From: Novosphingobium sp.
Lineage (GTDB): Bacteria > Pseudomonadota > Alphaproteobacteria > Sphingomonadales > Sphingomonadaceae
Length of the DNA stretch: 64,000 nt
Assembly: GCA_017745295.1 (NCBI GenBank)
Contig: JAGHZR010000003.1
Span: 1 to 64,000 of the forward strand
Direction of reading: 5' to 3'
The position numbers and the translations under genes were made by a program. Numbering within the stretch: position 1 is the stretch's first letter; every line of letters begins with the position of its first letter. The notes below the pieces were generated by a model. The model was not told where the DNA came from. It saw nothing but the letters and a program-made list of their open reading frames with translations, and made no database searches. Below, in pieces: positions 34,569 to 44,810 of this stretch.

Positions 34569-34619
34569 GATGGGGTTATAATTTTGTCATGGTGGACGAT
34601 CTTCGTCCTACCCACTTTT

Positions 34620-34654
34620 CGTCATTGCGAGCGTAGCGAAGCTATCCAGAGCGG
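34620..34654 (+). repeat. GTCATTGCGAG repeat, third copy
   Basis: CGTCATTGCGAGCGTAGCGAAGCTATCCAGAGCGG, with one change (CAATCC to CTATCC), 51 bp beyond the cassette's right arm and 20 bp before the end of the cytochrome b561 gene. Confidence 0.87.
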
Positions 34655-34674
34655 CTGGGCGAAACGCCCGAACC

Positions 34675-35346
34675 TCATGCCGCCCCGACCCAGACCACCC
34701 AGCCCGTCAGCCATGCCACGACGACGCAGGCGATCAGCCGCCAGACCGGGGCCTTTTTCAGCCCGTCGGCGCTGGCGGGAAGCGGCTTTGATCCGGTAAT
34801 CATCGGCGCGATCAGGTTCTCTCGCTTGATGACGCGGTAGTAGACGATCGCCGCAAGGTGCAGCGCGATCATCGCAAGGATCAGGTAGAACACCGCGCCG
34901 TGCAGTTCCGTCGCCTGGCCAGCCGTCGTCGAGGAGACAAGGTGGTTCAGCGGCCCGGTGGTGCCGTCGTCCGGATCGCCCGCGACAAGCCCCAGCGAGA
35001 CTTGCAGTGCCATAAGCCCCAGCAACGCGAGAACGCTCCAGCCGCCGGCGGGATTGTGACCGACCGAGGGTTCCTCACGCGGCGAGCGCAAATGCGCGAA
35101 GACTGCGCGCGGCCCCCGCACGAAGGAGGAGAACCGCGCGGTCGAACCGCCCACGAAACCCCACAGTACGCGGATCACCAGCAGTTGCATCAGCACCGTG
35201 CCGATGCTGGTATGCCAGCCCATCTCGCCGTTCTCGGCGGTCCACCAGAGCGCCGGGATCAGCGCCGCGAAGCTCCAGTGGATCACGCGGACCGGCCAGT
35301 CCCACAGCGGAGTGCGGACGATCTCCGCACCCCGCCCGGGCGTCAC
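34675..35346 (-). CDS. cytochrome b561-type membrane protein
   Basis: The 223-residue protein has four to five membrane segments and the layout of the di-haem cytochrome b561 / hydrogenase-type cytochrome b family. Haem-ligand histidines lie in PVRVIHWSFA, GWHTSIGT, ELHGAVFYLI and ALHLAAIVYY. It carries electrons in the cytoplasmic membrane. The GTG start overlaps the stop of the cytochrome c' gene (GTGA), so the two are an operon and probably redox partners. Confidence 0.9.
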   Translation of the reverse strand: MTPGRGAEIVRTPLWDWPVRVIHWSFAALIPALWWTAENGEMGWHTSIGTVLMQLLVIRVLWGFVGGSTARFSSFVRGPRAVFAHLRSPREEPSVGHNPAGGWSVLALLGLMALQVSLGLVAGDPDDGTTGPLNHLVSSTTAGQATELHGAVFYLILAMIALHLAAIVYYRVIKRENLIAPMITGSKPLPASADGLKKAPVWRLIACVVVAWLTGWVVWVGAA

Positions 35347-35852
35347 TGCTTCTTCTCGCGGAAGGTTTCGTGGCAGCCCTTGCAGGCACCGCCGATCTCA
35401 CCCATCGCCGCGGTCGCCGCCTTGGCGTCCTTGGCATCGGCGGCCGTCTTCAGCGCACCGGCGGCGGTGGCGAGCTTGTCGGCGGCGGTCTTGAACTCGG
35501 CGGGCTTTTCCCAGATCGCGGGAAGCGCCTCGGTCTTCTCGCCCGATTCCTTGCCGCTGCCCTTGGGGAACAGACCTGGAATCTTCCCGGCGTCGGTCTG
35601 GATCGAGGTGGCCGCTGCGGCCACGGCGGCGAAGTCGGGCGTGCCCGCTTCCAGCGCGGACTTGGCGGCCTTGTTCGCCTTGCCGATCGCCTTGAAATTG
35701 GCCTGACGTGCCTTGATCGTCCCGGCAACGTCCACCGTTTCGCCGGAGGCGTTGGTGGCCGTTGCGGCGGGTTCGGAGCCCTTGCAGCCGGTCATGGCGG
35801 CGGTGAGGGCGATGGCGGTCAGGGTCGTCGTCAGGATGGTCTTCGATACCAT
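35343..35852 (-). CDS. cytochrome c' family protein, possibly lipid-anchored
   Basis: The 169-residue protein has a signal sequence ending AMTGCKG, which could be a lipobox with Cys as the lipidated residue. A four-helix cytochrome c' domain follows, with the C-terminal haem motif CKGCHETFREKK. Cytochromes c' bind NO and other gases. An Ala/Lys-rich helical body fits the family. It lies directly upstream of a cytochrome b561 gene, a pairing seen in many Proteobacteria. Lipid anchoring is inferred. Confidence 0.9.
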   Translation of the reverse strand: MVSKTILTTTLTAIALTAAMTGCKGSEPAATATNASGETVDVAGTIKARQANFKAIGKANKAAKSALEAGTPDFAAVAAAATSIQTDAGKIPGLFPKGSGKESGEKTEALPAIWEKPAEFKTAADKLATAAGALKTAADAKDAKAATAAMGEIGGACKGCHETFREKKQ

Positions 35853-35968
35853 GTCGCTGCTCCTGGCAGTTATCTTGCGAGCGGGAGGCCGTCCATTTTG
35901 CCCGTCGGCCTTGTTCCCAAGCGCTTGATAACCGCTGTTGTTGCCATGCAGCGAATGGTTTTTGATGC

Positions 35969-37042
35969 TTACCCGAAAACAACCCCGTCCATCAGCTTGC
36001 GCGCGGTGCGAAGGAGGGCGGCGCTCTTGACGGCGCCGCCCTCGTCCGTGTCGAGGACACAGGACATCTCGCCGGTCGGATGCTCGACCGACAGTGTCTT
36101 GCGGCGACCCTCGGGGATCTGGGCGACTTCGGCGGCGGGCGAGCCTTCGATCAGGCAGGCCGTCGCCACCGAGACCGCGCCGAGCACGCCGATCGTGGCG
36201 TGGGCGCGGTGGGGAATGAAGCTGCGCACGGTCACCGCGCCGCCGTGCCTGGGCGGGGCGACCAGCATCATCTTGGGCACCGACTTGTCCTTGACGTCGC
36301 CCAGGTTCATCCGCTCGCCCACGGCCAGACGGATGGCCTCGATCTTCGCCTTGACGTCGGTATCGGCGTCGAGGCTCTCGCGGTCCTCGTAGCCGGTCAC
36401 GCCGACGTCCTCGGCCTTCATGACGACGCAGGGCATGCCGTTGTCGATCAGGGTCACGCGCACGCCGTTCACTTCGTCGACCGGGTTGCCGCTGGGCAGC
36501 AGCGAACCGCAAGAGGAACCGGCGGTGTCGCGGAATTCCAGCGGGATCGGGGCATGGGTGCCCGGTACGCCGTCAATCGCGGCCCCGCCCTTGTAGGAGA
36601 CCGTTCCGCCCGGCGTCTGTACGGTGGCGACGGCGACCTGGCCGGTGTTCTCCATGAAGATGGCGACCGGGGTTTCCTCGCCCTTGGCTGCGATCAGCCC
36701 GCGCTCGATGGCGAAGGGGCCGATCCCGGCAAGGATATTGCCGCAGTTCTGCTGGTCGCTGACGAGCGCCTGATCGACGAAAACCTGCAGGAACAGGTAG
36801 TCGACATCGATGCCCTCACGCTCGGATTTGTTGACGACCGCGACCTTGCTGGTCAGTGGGTCGGCGCCGCCCATGCCGTCGATCTGGCGCGGGTCGGGCG
36901 AGCCCATGATGGAAAGCAGGAAGGCATCCCGCGCGGCGGTGTCGGCGGGGAGGTCTTCCTTGAGGAAATAGCCGCCCTTGGAAGTGCCGCCGCGCATCCA
37001 CATGCAGCGTACGCCGGTCTGGTTCGCGTCGGTGGCACTCAT
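35969..37042 (-). CDS. ligU: 4-oxalomesaconate tautomerase/isomerase (PrpF family)
   Basis: The 357-residue PrpF-like protein fits LigU/GalD, which interconverts double-bond isomers of 4-oxalomesaconate in the protocatechuate 4,5-cleavage pathway. Family features are RCMWMRGGTSKGGYFLKEDLP, QQNCGNILAGIGPFAIERGL and GSSCGSLLPSGN, with the two cysteines (CGN, CGS) used by this fold. ATG 37042 (MSATDANQTG) is preferred over upstream in-frame codons, with GGAGAA before it. It diverges from the LysR regulator and lies beside ligJABC, which supports the assignment over a generic PrpF. Confidence 0.88.
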   Translation of the reverse strand: MSATDANQTGVRCMWMRGGTSKGGYFLKEDLPADTAARDAFLLSIMGSPDPRQIDGMGGADPLTSKVAVVNKSEREGIDVDYLFLQVFVDQALVSDQQNCGNILAGIGPFAIERGLIAAKGEETPVAIFMENTGQVAVATVQTPGGTVSYKGGAAIDGVPGTHAPIPLEFRDTAGSSCGSLLPSGNPVDEVNGVRVTLIDNGMPCVVMKAEDVGVTGYEDRESLDADTDVKAKIEAIRLAVGERMNLGDVKDKSVPKMMLVAPPRHGGAVTVRSFIPHRAHATIGVLGAVSVATACLIEGSPAAEVAQIPEGRRKTLSVEHPTGEMSCVLDTDEGGAVKSAALLRTARKLMDGVVFG

Positions 37043-37143
37043 TGAAATTCTCCTTTTCCCGCAGCCTTCGTCCTGCCGCAGCGCCTGCAAAGGGGGAAAG
37101 AGAAACTTTGGAACTGCCATAGGATTTGGCTAAGAGTGATTCC

Positions 37144-38298
37144 ATGGACATCTGGAATTTCAACCTCAGGCACTTGCGCGCGGTCGCCAAGATCGCCGAA
37201 CTGGGGACGGTGAATGCGGCGGCTCTGGCCGTAAACCTCAGCCAGCCTGCAATAACACAGGCGTTGGGTCGGCTTGAGGCGATGATCGGGTTGCCGCTGT
37301 TCGAACGTCGCCACGACGGGATGATTCCGACCCGCGCCGGAGAGATCCTGGCGCCCCGCATCGGCGCCGCGCTCGCCCATATCCAGAGCCCGCACGTCAC
37401 CATGTCGCGCCTGCGCGCCCTGCTCGCGCTGGCCGAGACGGGCAGCTATGCCGGAGCGGGGCAGGAGACCGGGCTGTCGCTTCCTTCGATCCACCGCGCG
37501 GTCAACGATCTGGCGCTGGCGCTGCGCCGTCCGCTGGTTGCGCGGCAGGGCAAGTTCGTCATCACCACCGAGGCGGGGGGGCAGCTCGCCCGCGAGTTCC
37601 GCCTTGCGAAAGTCGAGCTGGAGGCGGGCCTTTCCGAGGTCGAGGCGCTGCGCGGGCTGGAGACCCGGCGCATCGCCATCGGCGCCATGCCGCTCTCCCG
37701 CGCGCGCATCCTCCCTGCCGCCGTGGCGCGGTTCCTGTCGCGGCGCCCCAAAGTGAAGCTTACGATCGTCGAGGGATCGCGTGCGGAGCTGGTCGAGCCG
37801 CTGCGCAACGGCACGCTCGACCTCATGGTCGGCGCCTTGCGCGAGCCGCTGGTGGAAGGCGACCTGATCCAGCACCCCCTCTTCGAGGATCGTCCGGCGG
37901 TCTATGGCCGCAAGGGGCATCCGCTGGAAGGTACGGGCCCCGGCGCTGCCGACGTGGCGCGCTACCCCTTCACTTTGCCGCCGCGCGGTACGCCGCTGCG
38001 CGACAGTTTCGAGCGCTATTTTCTTTCCCACGATGTGCCGCTTCCGGAAGTGCCGGTCGAATCGGGGTCGGTCATGATGATCCGGCAGGTGATGATGGGC
38101 GGCGATTTTCTCACCGTGCTGTCGCCCGATCAGGTGACGGTCGAAGTCGAGGCGGGATGGCTATCCGAACTGTCGCGGCTGCCTGCGGAATTTACCCGCC
38201 ATATCGGCATGACGACCCGCGCTTCGCTGCGCCCGACCGAAGTGCAGAGCGAATTCTTCGCCGATCTCGAATGGGCGGCGCGGGAGGTCTCGCGTTAA
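37144..38298 (+). CDS. LysR-type regulator with two tandem winged HTH domains
   Basis: The 384-residue protein is about 85 residues longer than a usual LysR regulator. Residues ~3-70 form one LysR winged HTH (NLRHLRAVAKIAELGTVNAA, then NLSQPAITQALGRLE and FERR...PTRAGE). Residues ~84-155 form a second (RLRALLALAETGSYAGAG, then GLSLPSIHRAVNDL and VARQ...ITTEAG). The effector-binding domain follows (RRIAIGAMPLSRARILP onward). ATG 37144 is preferred over TTG 37126. It diverges from ligU and precedes the ligJABC genes, so it is probably the regulator of protocatechuate meta-cleavage. Confidence 0.9.
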   Translation: MDIWNFNLRHLRAVAKIAELGTVNAAALAVNLSQPAITQALGRLEAMIGLPLFERRHDGMIPTRAGEILAPRIGAALAHIQSPHVTMSRLRALLALAETGSYAGAGQETGLSLPSIHRAVNDLALALRRPLVARQGKFVITTEAGGQLAREFRLAKVELEAGLSEVEALRGLETRRIAIGAMPLSRARILPAAVARFLSRRPKVKLTIVEGSRAELVEPLRNGTLDLMVGALREPLVEGDLIQHPLFEDRPAVYGRKGHPLEGTGPGAADVARYPFTLPPRGTPLRDSFERYFLSHDVPLPEVPVESGSVMMIRQVMMGGDFLTVLSPDQVTVEVEAGWLSELSRLPAEFTRHIGMTTRASLRPTEVQSEFFADLEWAAREVSR

Positions 38299-38346
38299 CT
38301 TGCGCTTCGATTTCGTGTCTGAGAGGCTGCCTCTCCCGCTTCGGAA

Positions 38347-38372
38347 GGATCCTGAAACAAGGTCGGGATGAC
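38347..38372 (-). repeat. degenerate single copy of the GTCATCCTGAAC repeat
   Basis: GGATCCTGAAACAAGGTCGGGATGAC matches the reverse-complement arm found at 56881-56907 with a few changes. It lies in the 176-bp gap between the LysR gene and the DUF1932 dehydrogenase gene. Confidence 0.6.
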
Positions 38373-38474
38373 GGGAGGGCGGTGAGAAGTGCTCGATCCG
38401 CTCATTACGCGAAGCTTATAGCTTCCGGGCGGTTCCAATTGGCCGATTTCGGGCGATCGGGGCAGACTGGCAAT

Positions 38475-39338
38475 ATGAACAGGTCTATTGCCCTTATCGG
38501 GTTCGGAGAGGCCGGATCGACGTTTGCGGGAGCTGGGGACTGGGCCGGACAGGCTCGTGCCTTCGACATCCTTCCCGAACGCCGTGACGTCATGACCGAA
38601 CTCGGCATCACCGTTTGCGACAGCACGGAGCAGGCCCTTTCCGGTGCCTCGCTGGTGCTCTCGCTCGTTACCGCAGATGCCGCGCCGCTGGTGGCGGAGG
38701 CCGTCGCGCCGCTCTTGGGCGAGGGGGCGCTGTTCTGCGACATGAATTCGGTCGCGCCGGGCACCAAGCGCGCCGCCGCCAAAGCCATCGCCACCGGCAA
38801 GGGGCGCTACGTCGACGTCGCCGTGCTCGCGCCGGTGAACCCCGCGCGGATGAAGGTTCCCCTGCTGGTTTCCGGCCCCGATGCCGCGGAGGCGGAAGCG
38901 GCGCTGACGGCGGTGGGCTTCACCAATGTGCGCGTCGTCGGCGATGCGGTCGGCCGGGCCTCCGCGATCAAGCTGGTGCGCTCGGTCATGGTCAAGGGGC
39001 TTGAGGCGCTGACCGCCGAGATGATGATGGCCGCCCATGCCGAAGGCGTGGCGGACGAGGTGCTGTCCTCGCTCGACGCCAGCGAGAAGACCATTCCCTG
39101 GGCGACCCGCGCGGACTACAATCTCGACCGTATGCTGGTCCACGGCCGCCGCCGCGCCGCCGAGATGGACGAGGCTGCGGAAATGCTGCGTTCGCTGGGC
39201 ATTCCGCCGCTCATGACCGAAAATACCGTCGCCTGGCAGCAGGCGCTGGGCGAGCTTGGCCTTGCGCCGCCGCCCGAAGGATTCGAAGCCAAGCTTGCGG
39301 CAGCCGTCGCGGCGGGCGTACTCAAGGGAGAGAATTGA
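38475..39338 (+). CDS. NAD(P)-binding oxidoreductase with DUF1932 domain (6-phosphogluconate dehydrogenase-like)
   Basis: The 287-residue protein has an N-terminal Rossmann domain (IALIGFGEAGSTFA at about 5-18) and a C-terminal DUF1932-type helical domain (IKLVRSVMVKGLEALTAEMM...), as in beta-hydroxyacid dehydrogenases. The conserved lysine in the helix (AIKLVRS) could be catalytic. It starts the ligJABC transcript, two bases before ligJ. A role in protocatechuate metabolism is inferred from position only, perhaps reduction of a pathway-derived hydroxy or keto acid. Confidence 0.85.
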   Translation: MNRSIALIGFGEAGSTFAGAGDWAGQARAFDILPERRDVMTELGITVCDSTEQALSGASLVLSLVTADAAPLVAEAVAPLLGEGALFCDMNSVAPGTKRAAAKAIATGKGRYVDVAVLAPVNPARMKVPLLVSGPDAAEAEAALTAVGFTNVRVVGDAVGRASAIKLVRSVMVKGLEALTAEMMMAAHAEGVADEVLSSLDASEKTIPWATRADYNLDRMLVHGRRRAAEMDEAAEMLRSLGIPPLMTENTVAWQQALGELGLAPPPEGFEAKLAAAVAAGVLKGEN

Positions 39339-39340
39339 GC

Positions 39341-40362
39341 ATGTCGCTCATCATCGACTGTCACGGACATTATACCGTCCTGCCCAAGGCGCATGACGCC
39401 TGGCGCGAAGCCCAGATTGCCGCGTTCAAGGCCGGCGAGGAAGCGCCGCCGTATCCCGAGATTTCCGATGCGGAGATCCGCCAGACCATCGAGGACAACC
39501 AGCTTCGCCTCATCAAGGAGCGCGGCGCCGATCTTACCGTGTTCAGCCCGCGCGCCAGCGCCATGGCGCACCACGTCGGCGATCAGGCGGTGTCCGAGGC
39601 ATGGGCGGTCCACTGCAACAATCTTATCGCCCGCGTGGTCCACATGTTCCCCGAGACGTTCGTGGGCGTGTGCATGCTGCCGCAGAGCCCCAAGGCGGAC
39701 CTTTCCGCCTCGGTGAAGGAACTGCGCCGCTGCGTCGAGGAACTGGGCTTCATCGGCTGCAACCTCAATCCCGATCCGGGCGGCGGCCACTTCGAGCATC
39801 CGCCGCTGACCGACGAATACTGGTTCCCGATCTACGAGGCGATGTGCGAGCTGGACGTTCCGGCGATGATCCACGTCTCGGGTTCGTGCAACCCGGCGAT
39901 GCATGCCACCGGCGGCTTCTACATCGCGGCGGACACCGTGGCCTTCATGCAGCTGATGCAGGGCGACCTCTTCGCGAAGTTCCCGAAGCTGCGCTTCATC
40001 ATCCCGCACGGCGGCGGCGCGGTGCCGTACCACTGGGGCCGCTATCGCGGGTTGGCGGACATGCTGAAGAAGCCTTCGCTCGACGAATACATCATGAACA
40101 ACGTGTTCTTCGATACCTGCGTCTACCACCAGCCGGGCGTGAACCTGCTGGCCGACGTGATCGACAACAAGAACATCCTGTTCGGCTCCGAAATGGTCGG
40201 CGCGGTGCGCGGGATCGACCCGCAGACCGGCTTCTACTTCGACGACACCAAGCGCTATGTCGACGCGCTCGACATCTCCGATGAGGAGCGCCACGCGATC
40301 TTCGAAGGCAACGTGCGCAAGGTCTTCCCGCGCCTTGACGCCAAGCTGAAGGAACGCGGCCT

Positions 40363-40366
<4 letters not shown>
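39341..40366 (+). CDS. ligJ: 4-oxalomesaconate hydratase
   Basis: The 341-residue amidohydrolase-2-family protein matches LigJ in length and context. The metal-site motifs are IIDCHGHYT near the N-terminus, MIHVSGSC mid-protein, FIIPHGGGAVPYHWGR and FGSEMVG near the C-terminus. LigJ hydrates 4-oxalomesaconate to 4-carboxy-4-hydroxy-2-oxoadipate. ATG 39341 is two bases after the DUF1932 stop. Its own stop overlaps the ligA start (GTGA). Confidence 0.93.
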
Positions 40367-41701
<1,335 letters not shown>

Positions 41702-41710
41702 TCGATTCCG

Positions 41711-41745
41711 CGTGCCGGTGGTTGACGCCGGCACGCCCTTTGTCT
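41711..41745 (+). terminator. hairpin between ligB and ligC, possible partial terminator
   Basis: CGTGCCGG (41711-41718) pairs perfectly with CCGGCACG (41728-41735) across a 9-nt loop, followed by CCCTTTGTCTTTG. It may attenuate transcription or protect the 3' end of the ligAB message. The tail is not a clean T-run. Confidence 0.5.
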
Positions 41746-41771
41746 TTGACAGACACCCCAAGGAGATTCCC

Positions 41772-42728
41772 ATGCGTATTGCCCTCGTCGGCGCCGGCGC
41801 TTTCGGTGAAAAGCACCTCGACGGCCTCAAGAACATCGACGGCGTAGAGATCGCCTCGGTCATTTCGCGCAATGCCGAGCAGGCTGCCGAAGTCGCCGCC
41901 AAGTACGGCGCGCCGCACTCCGGCACCGATCTGGCCGAAGTTCTGGCCATGCCCGATGTCGATGCCGTGATCCTCTGCACCCCCACGCAGATGCATGCCG
42001 AACAGGCCATCGCCTGCATGAACGCCGGCAAGCACGTTCAGGTCGAGATCCCGCTGTCGGACAGCTGGGCCGATGCCGAAGCGGTCGTCGCGAAGCAGCA
42101 GGAAACCGGCCTCGTCTGCATGGTTGGCCACACCCGCCGCTTCAATCCTTCGCACCAGTACGTGCACAACAAGATCACCACGGGTGAGTTCAACGTCCAG
42201 CAGATGGACGTGCAGACCTACTTCTTCCGCCGCAAGAACATGAACGCCAAGGGCCAGCCGCGCTCGTGGACGGACCACCTGCTGTGGCACCACGCCGCGC
42301 ACACGATCGACCTGTTCGCCTACCAGTCGGGCAAGATCGTCGCCGCCAACGTGCTGCAGGGCCCGAAGCACCCGGAACTCGGCATCGCCATGGACATGTC
42401 GATCCAGCTCAAGGCAGAGACCGGCGCGATCTGCACGCTCTCGCTCTCGTTCAACAACAACGGCCCGCTCGGCACCTTCTTCCGCTACATCGGCGACAGC
42501 GAGACCTACATCGCGCGTTACGACGATCTGGTGAACGGCCGTGAGGAAGCGATCGACCTTACCGGCGTGACCGTGTCGAACAACGGCATCGAACTGCAGG
42601 ACCGCGAATTCGTCGCCGCCATCCGCGAAGGGCGTGAGCCCAACTCGTCGGTCGGCAAGGTGCTCGATTGCTACCGCGTGATCGGCGAACTGGCCGAGAG
42701 CCTCGAAGCACAGGACGGCTGGTCCTGA
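41772..42728 (+). CDS. ligC: 4-carboxy-2-hydroxymuconate-6-semialdehyde dehydrogenase
   Basis: The 318-residue GFO/IDH/MocA-fold oxidoreductase fits LigC, which oxidises the ring-cleavage product to 2-pyrone-4,6-dicarboxylate. The Rossmann motif is ALVGAGAFGEKHLDGL. VEIPLSDSW and WHHAAHTIDLF are in the catalytic region. ATG 41772 follows AAGGAGATTCC. It sits directly after ligAB. The stop shares bases with the next gene's start (TGATG). Confidence 0.94.
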   Translation: MRIALVGAGAFGEKHLDGLKNIDGVEIASVISRNAEQAAEVAAKYGAPHSGTDLAEVLAMPDVDAVILCTPTQMHAEQAIACMNAGKHVQVEIPLSDSWADAEAVVAKQQETGLVCMVGHTRRFNPSHQYVHNKITTGEFNVQQMDVQTYFFRRKNMNAKGQPRSWTDHLLWHHAAHTIDLFAYQSGKIVAANVLQGPKHPELGIAMDMSIQLKAETGAICTLSLSFNNNGPLGTFFRYIGDSETYIARYDDLVNGREEAIDLTGVTVSNNGIELQDREFVAAIREGREPNSSVGKVLDCYRVIGELAESLEAQDGWS

Positions 42729-43717
42729 TGACCAAACGCCTCCTCGCGGGCCGTCCGGTCCACTCCGTCGGGCTCGGCTGCATGAATGTGGCCTGGGCCT
42801 ACGGCAATCCGCCGTCTCGCGAGGAGGCGGCCCGACTGTTCCGCCACGCCTTGGATGCTGGCTGCGATCACTTCGACACCGCCAACATCTACGGCATGGG
42901 TCTCAGCGAAGAGATCCTGAACGAAGCCATCATGGACCGGCGGGACGAGTTCCTGCTGGCCTCCAAGACCGGCATCCTGATCGACGGCGCCCGCCGCGGC
43001 ATCGACTGCGCACCGGACAGCATCACCGCCTCGCTCGACGCCAGCCTGAAGCGGCTCGGCACCGATCACATCGATCTGTTCTACATGCACCGCTTCGATC
43101 CGAAGGTGCCGATTGCCGACTCGGTGGGCGCCATGGTGCGCGCGATCGAGGCGGGCAAGATCGGCGCTTATGGCGTGTCCGAATGGTCCGCCGCGCATAT
43201 CCGCGAGGCCCATGCGGTGCATCCGGTGGCGGCGGTGCAGACCGAATATTCGCTCTGGACCCGCAATGTCGAACTCGGCGTGCTGGAAGCGACGCGCGAG
43301 CTGGGGATCGCGCTCGTCGCCTTCTCGCCGGTCGCGCGCGGGGCGCTGGGCGGTGAGCTGACCGATGTGGGCACCCTCACCGAGAACGACCTGCGCCGCA
43401 ATTTCCCGCGCTTCGTGGGCGATAACTGGGCGCACAACCTGGCGCTGATCGAGGCATTCAACGCGCTGGCGGCATCCGTGCAGGCGACCCCGGCGCAGCT
43501 CGCACTGGCCTGGGTCCTTGCGCAGGACGCGCATGTCCATGCCATTCCGGGGACCCGCGCGATCCCGCACTTCGACCAGAATCATGCGGCCGCCGCGCTG
43601 GAAATCGATGCAGTCGTTCTGGAGAAGGCGGGCGAACTGATGAACCAGCAGACCATCGCCGGTCATCGCTACCCGGACACGATCAAGCCCACCATCGATA
43701 CCGAGGATTACGTCTGA
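42728..43717 (+). CDS. aldo/keto reductase
   Basis: The 329-residue AKR shows the expected tetrad: Asp and Tyr in HFDTANIYG, Lys in LLASKTG and His in LFYMHRFD. NADPH-binding segments AFSPVARGALGG and the C-terminal repeat are also present. It is translationally coupled to ligC. The known pathway does not need an AKR after LigC, so it may process a side product or an upstream aromatic aldehyde. The substrate is not predictable. Confidence 0.9.
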   Translation: MTKRLLAGRPVHSVGLGCMNVAWAYGNPPSREEAARLFRHALDAGCDHFDTANIYGMGLSEEILNEAIMDRRDEFLLASKTGILIDGARRGIDCAPDSITASLDASLKRLGTDHIDLFYMHRFDPKVPIADSVGAMVRAIEAGKIGAYGVSEWSAAHIREAHAVHPVAAVQTEYSLWTRNVELGVLEATRELGIALVAFSPVARGALGGELTDVGTLTENDLRRNFPRFVGDNWAHNLALIEAFNALAASVQATPAQLALAWVLAQDAHVHAIPGTRAIPHFDQNHAAAALEIDAVVLEKAGELMNQQTIAGHRYPDTIKPTIDTEDYV

Positions 43718-43730
43718 GGCGTTCGATCTA

Positions 43731-43836
43731 ATCGCTCTGGATTGCTTCGCTTCGCTCGCAATGACGAAGCAAGGGGGCGTTGCATACCCCACTTCGTCAT
43801 TGCGAGGAGCGCAGCGACGAAGCAATCCAGAGCGAT
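43731..43836. repeat. GTCATTGCGAG inverted repeat pair, tail-to-tail
   Basis: The arms are ATCGCTCTGGATTGC...CAATGACG (43731-43766) and CGTCATTGCGAGG...AATCCAGAGCGAT (43795-43836). Here the AATGACG ends face each other, opposite to the pair at 23544. The outer ends read ATCGCTCTGG and CCAGAGCGAT, an exact 10-bp inverted repeat. Confidence 0.88.
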
Positions 43837-43878
43837 TAGCGCCACGGAACATCCTCCCTCCGGGTCGGTTCTGACGGC

Positions 43879-44775
43879 ATGGACGATGCCCGCACCGACC
43901 CCGAACCCTCCGACGAACTGGCCCACGACGATCCCGAACGCCGTGAAAGCGACCGCGAGATCGAGCGGGACGAAGCCGGCCTGACCGGCCACGAACGCGG
44001 ACAGATCAAGGACAACCTGCGGCTTTCCGCCCGCACCGTCTTCTCGGTGATCCGGCGCGAGGGCGAGGAGGAACTGTACCGCCCGGCCATGTCGCTCTGG
44101 TGGTCGGGCATCGCCGCCGGGATCGGCATCTCCACTTCGGTCTTCGCGCAGGGCCTGCTCCACAATGCGTTCGAAAGCCATCCTCACCGCGCCCTGATCG
44201 CCGCCTTCGGCTATGCCATGGGCTTCGTGCTGGTGGTCCTTTCGCGCCTGCAACTGTTCACCGAAAACACGCTGACCGCGGTGCTGCCGCTGCTGGCCGG
44301 GCCGAATGGCGAGCGGCTGTGGCGCACGGCGCGGCTATGGGGCGTGGTTCTGGCCGCGAACCTCGTCGGCACGTTCATCACTGCCCTGTTCCTGGACCTT
44401 CTGGTCGACCCCGCACATCCGACATTGGCCGGGATGCTTGCCGTATCGCGCAAGGCGGCAGAGGCGAGCGGCACGGCGGCCCTGCTCGACGGCATTCCGG
44501 CAGGCTTCTTCATCGCGGCTTTCGTCTGGATGCTGCCGAGTTCCAAGGGGTTCGAAATCTTCGTGGTCGCGCTCTTCACCTGGCTGATCGCGGCGGGCGG
44601 CTTTACCCATGTCGTGGCCGGTTCGACCGAGATGTTCCTGCTGGCCTTCCACGGCGAAATGGCGATGACGGAGGTCTTCACGCTTCACCTGCTGCCGACG
44701 CTGCTCGGCAATGTGCTGGGCGGCACCGGGCTGTTTGCGCTGCTGGCCTATGCGCAGATCAAGGCGGAAATCTGA
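43879..44775 (+). CDS. formate/nitrite transporter (FNT) family protein
   Basis: The 298-residue protein has an acidic, charged N-terminal extension of about 65 residues, then six membrane segments of the FNT fold (WWSGIAAGIGISTSVFAQG, LSRLQLFTENTLTAVLPLL, AGGFTHVVAGSTEMF, LLPTLLGNVLGGTGLFALLAY). The conserved central His appears in GGFTHVVAGS. FNT channels move formate, nitrite or hydrosulfide. It is 35 bp from fdhD, which points to formate. No clear ribosome-binding site precedes ATG 43879. Confidence 0.9.
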   Translation: MDDARTDPEPSDELAHDDPERRESDREIERDEAGLTGHERGQIKDNLRLSARTVFSVIRREGEEELYRPAMSLWWSGIAAGIGISTSVFAQGLLHNAFESHPHRALIAAFGYAMGFVLVVLSRLQLFTENTLTAVLPLLAGPNGERLWRTARLWGVVLAANLVGTFITALFLDLLVDPAHPTLAGMLAVSRKAAEASGTAALLDGIPAGFFIAAFVWMLPSSKGFEIFVVALFTWLIAAGGFTHVVAGSTEMFLLAFHGEMAMTEVFTLHLLPTLLGNVLGGTGLFALLAYAQIKAEI

Positions 44776-44810
44776 ATGACCCGGACCGCGCGCCGGGCTA
44801 GGATCGTCGC

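Noticed and set aside
37043..37143. LysR box (T-N11-A) in the ligU-LysR gap
   Set aside because: Several weak T-N11-A matches occur, none with good dyad symmetry, so I did not annotate one.
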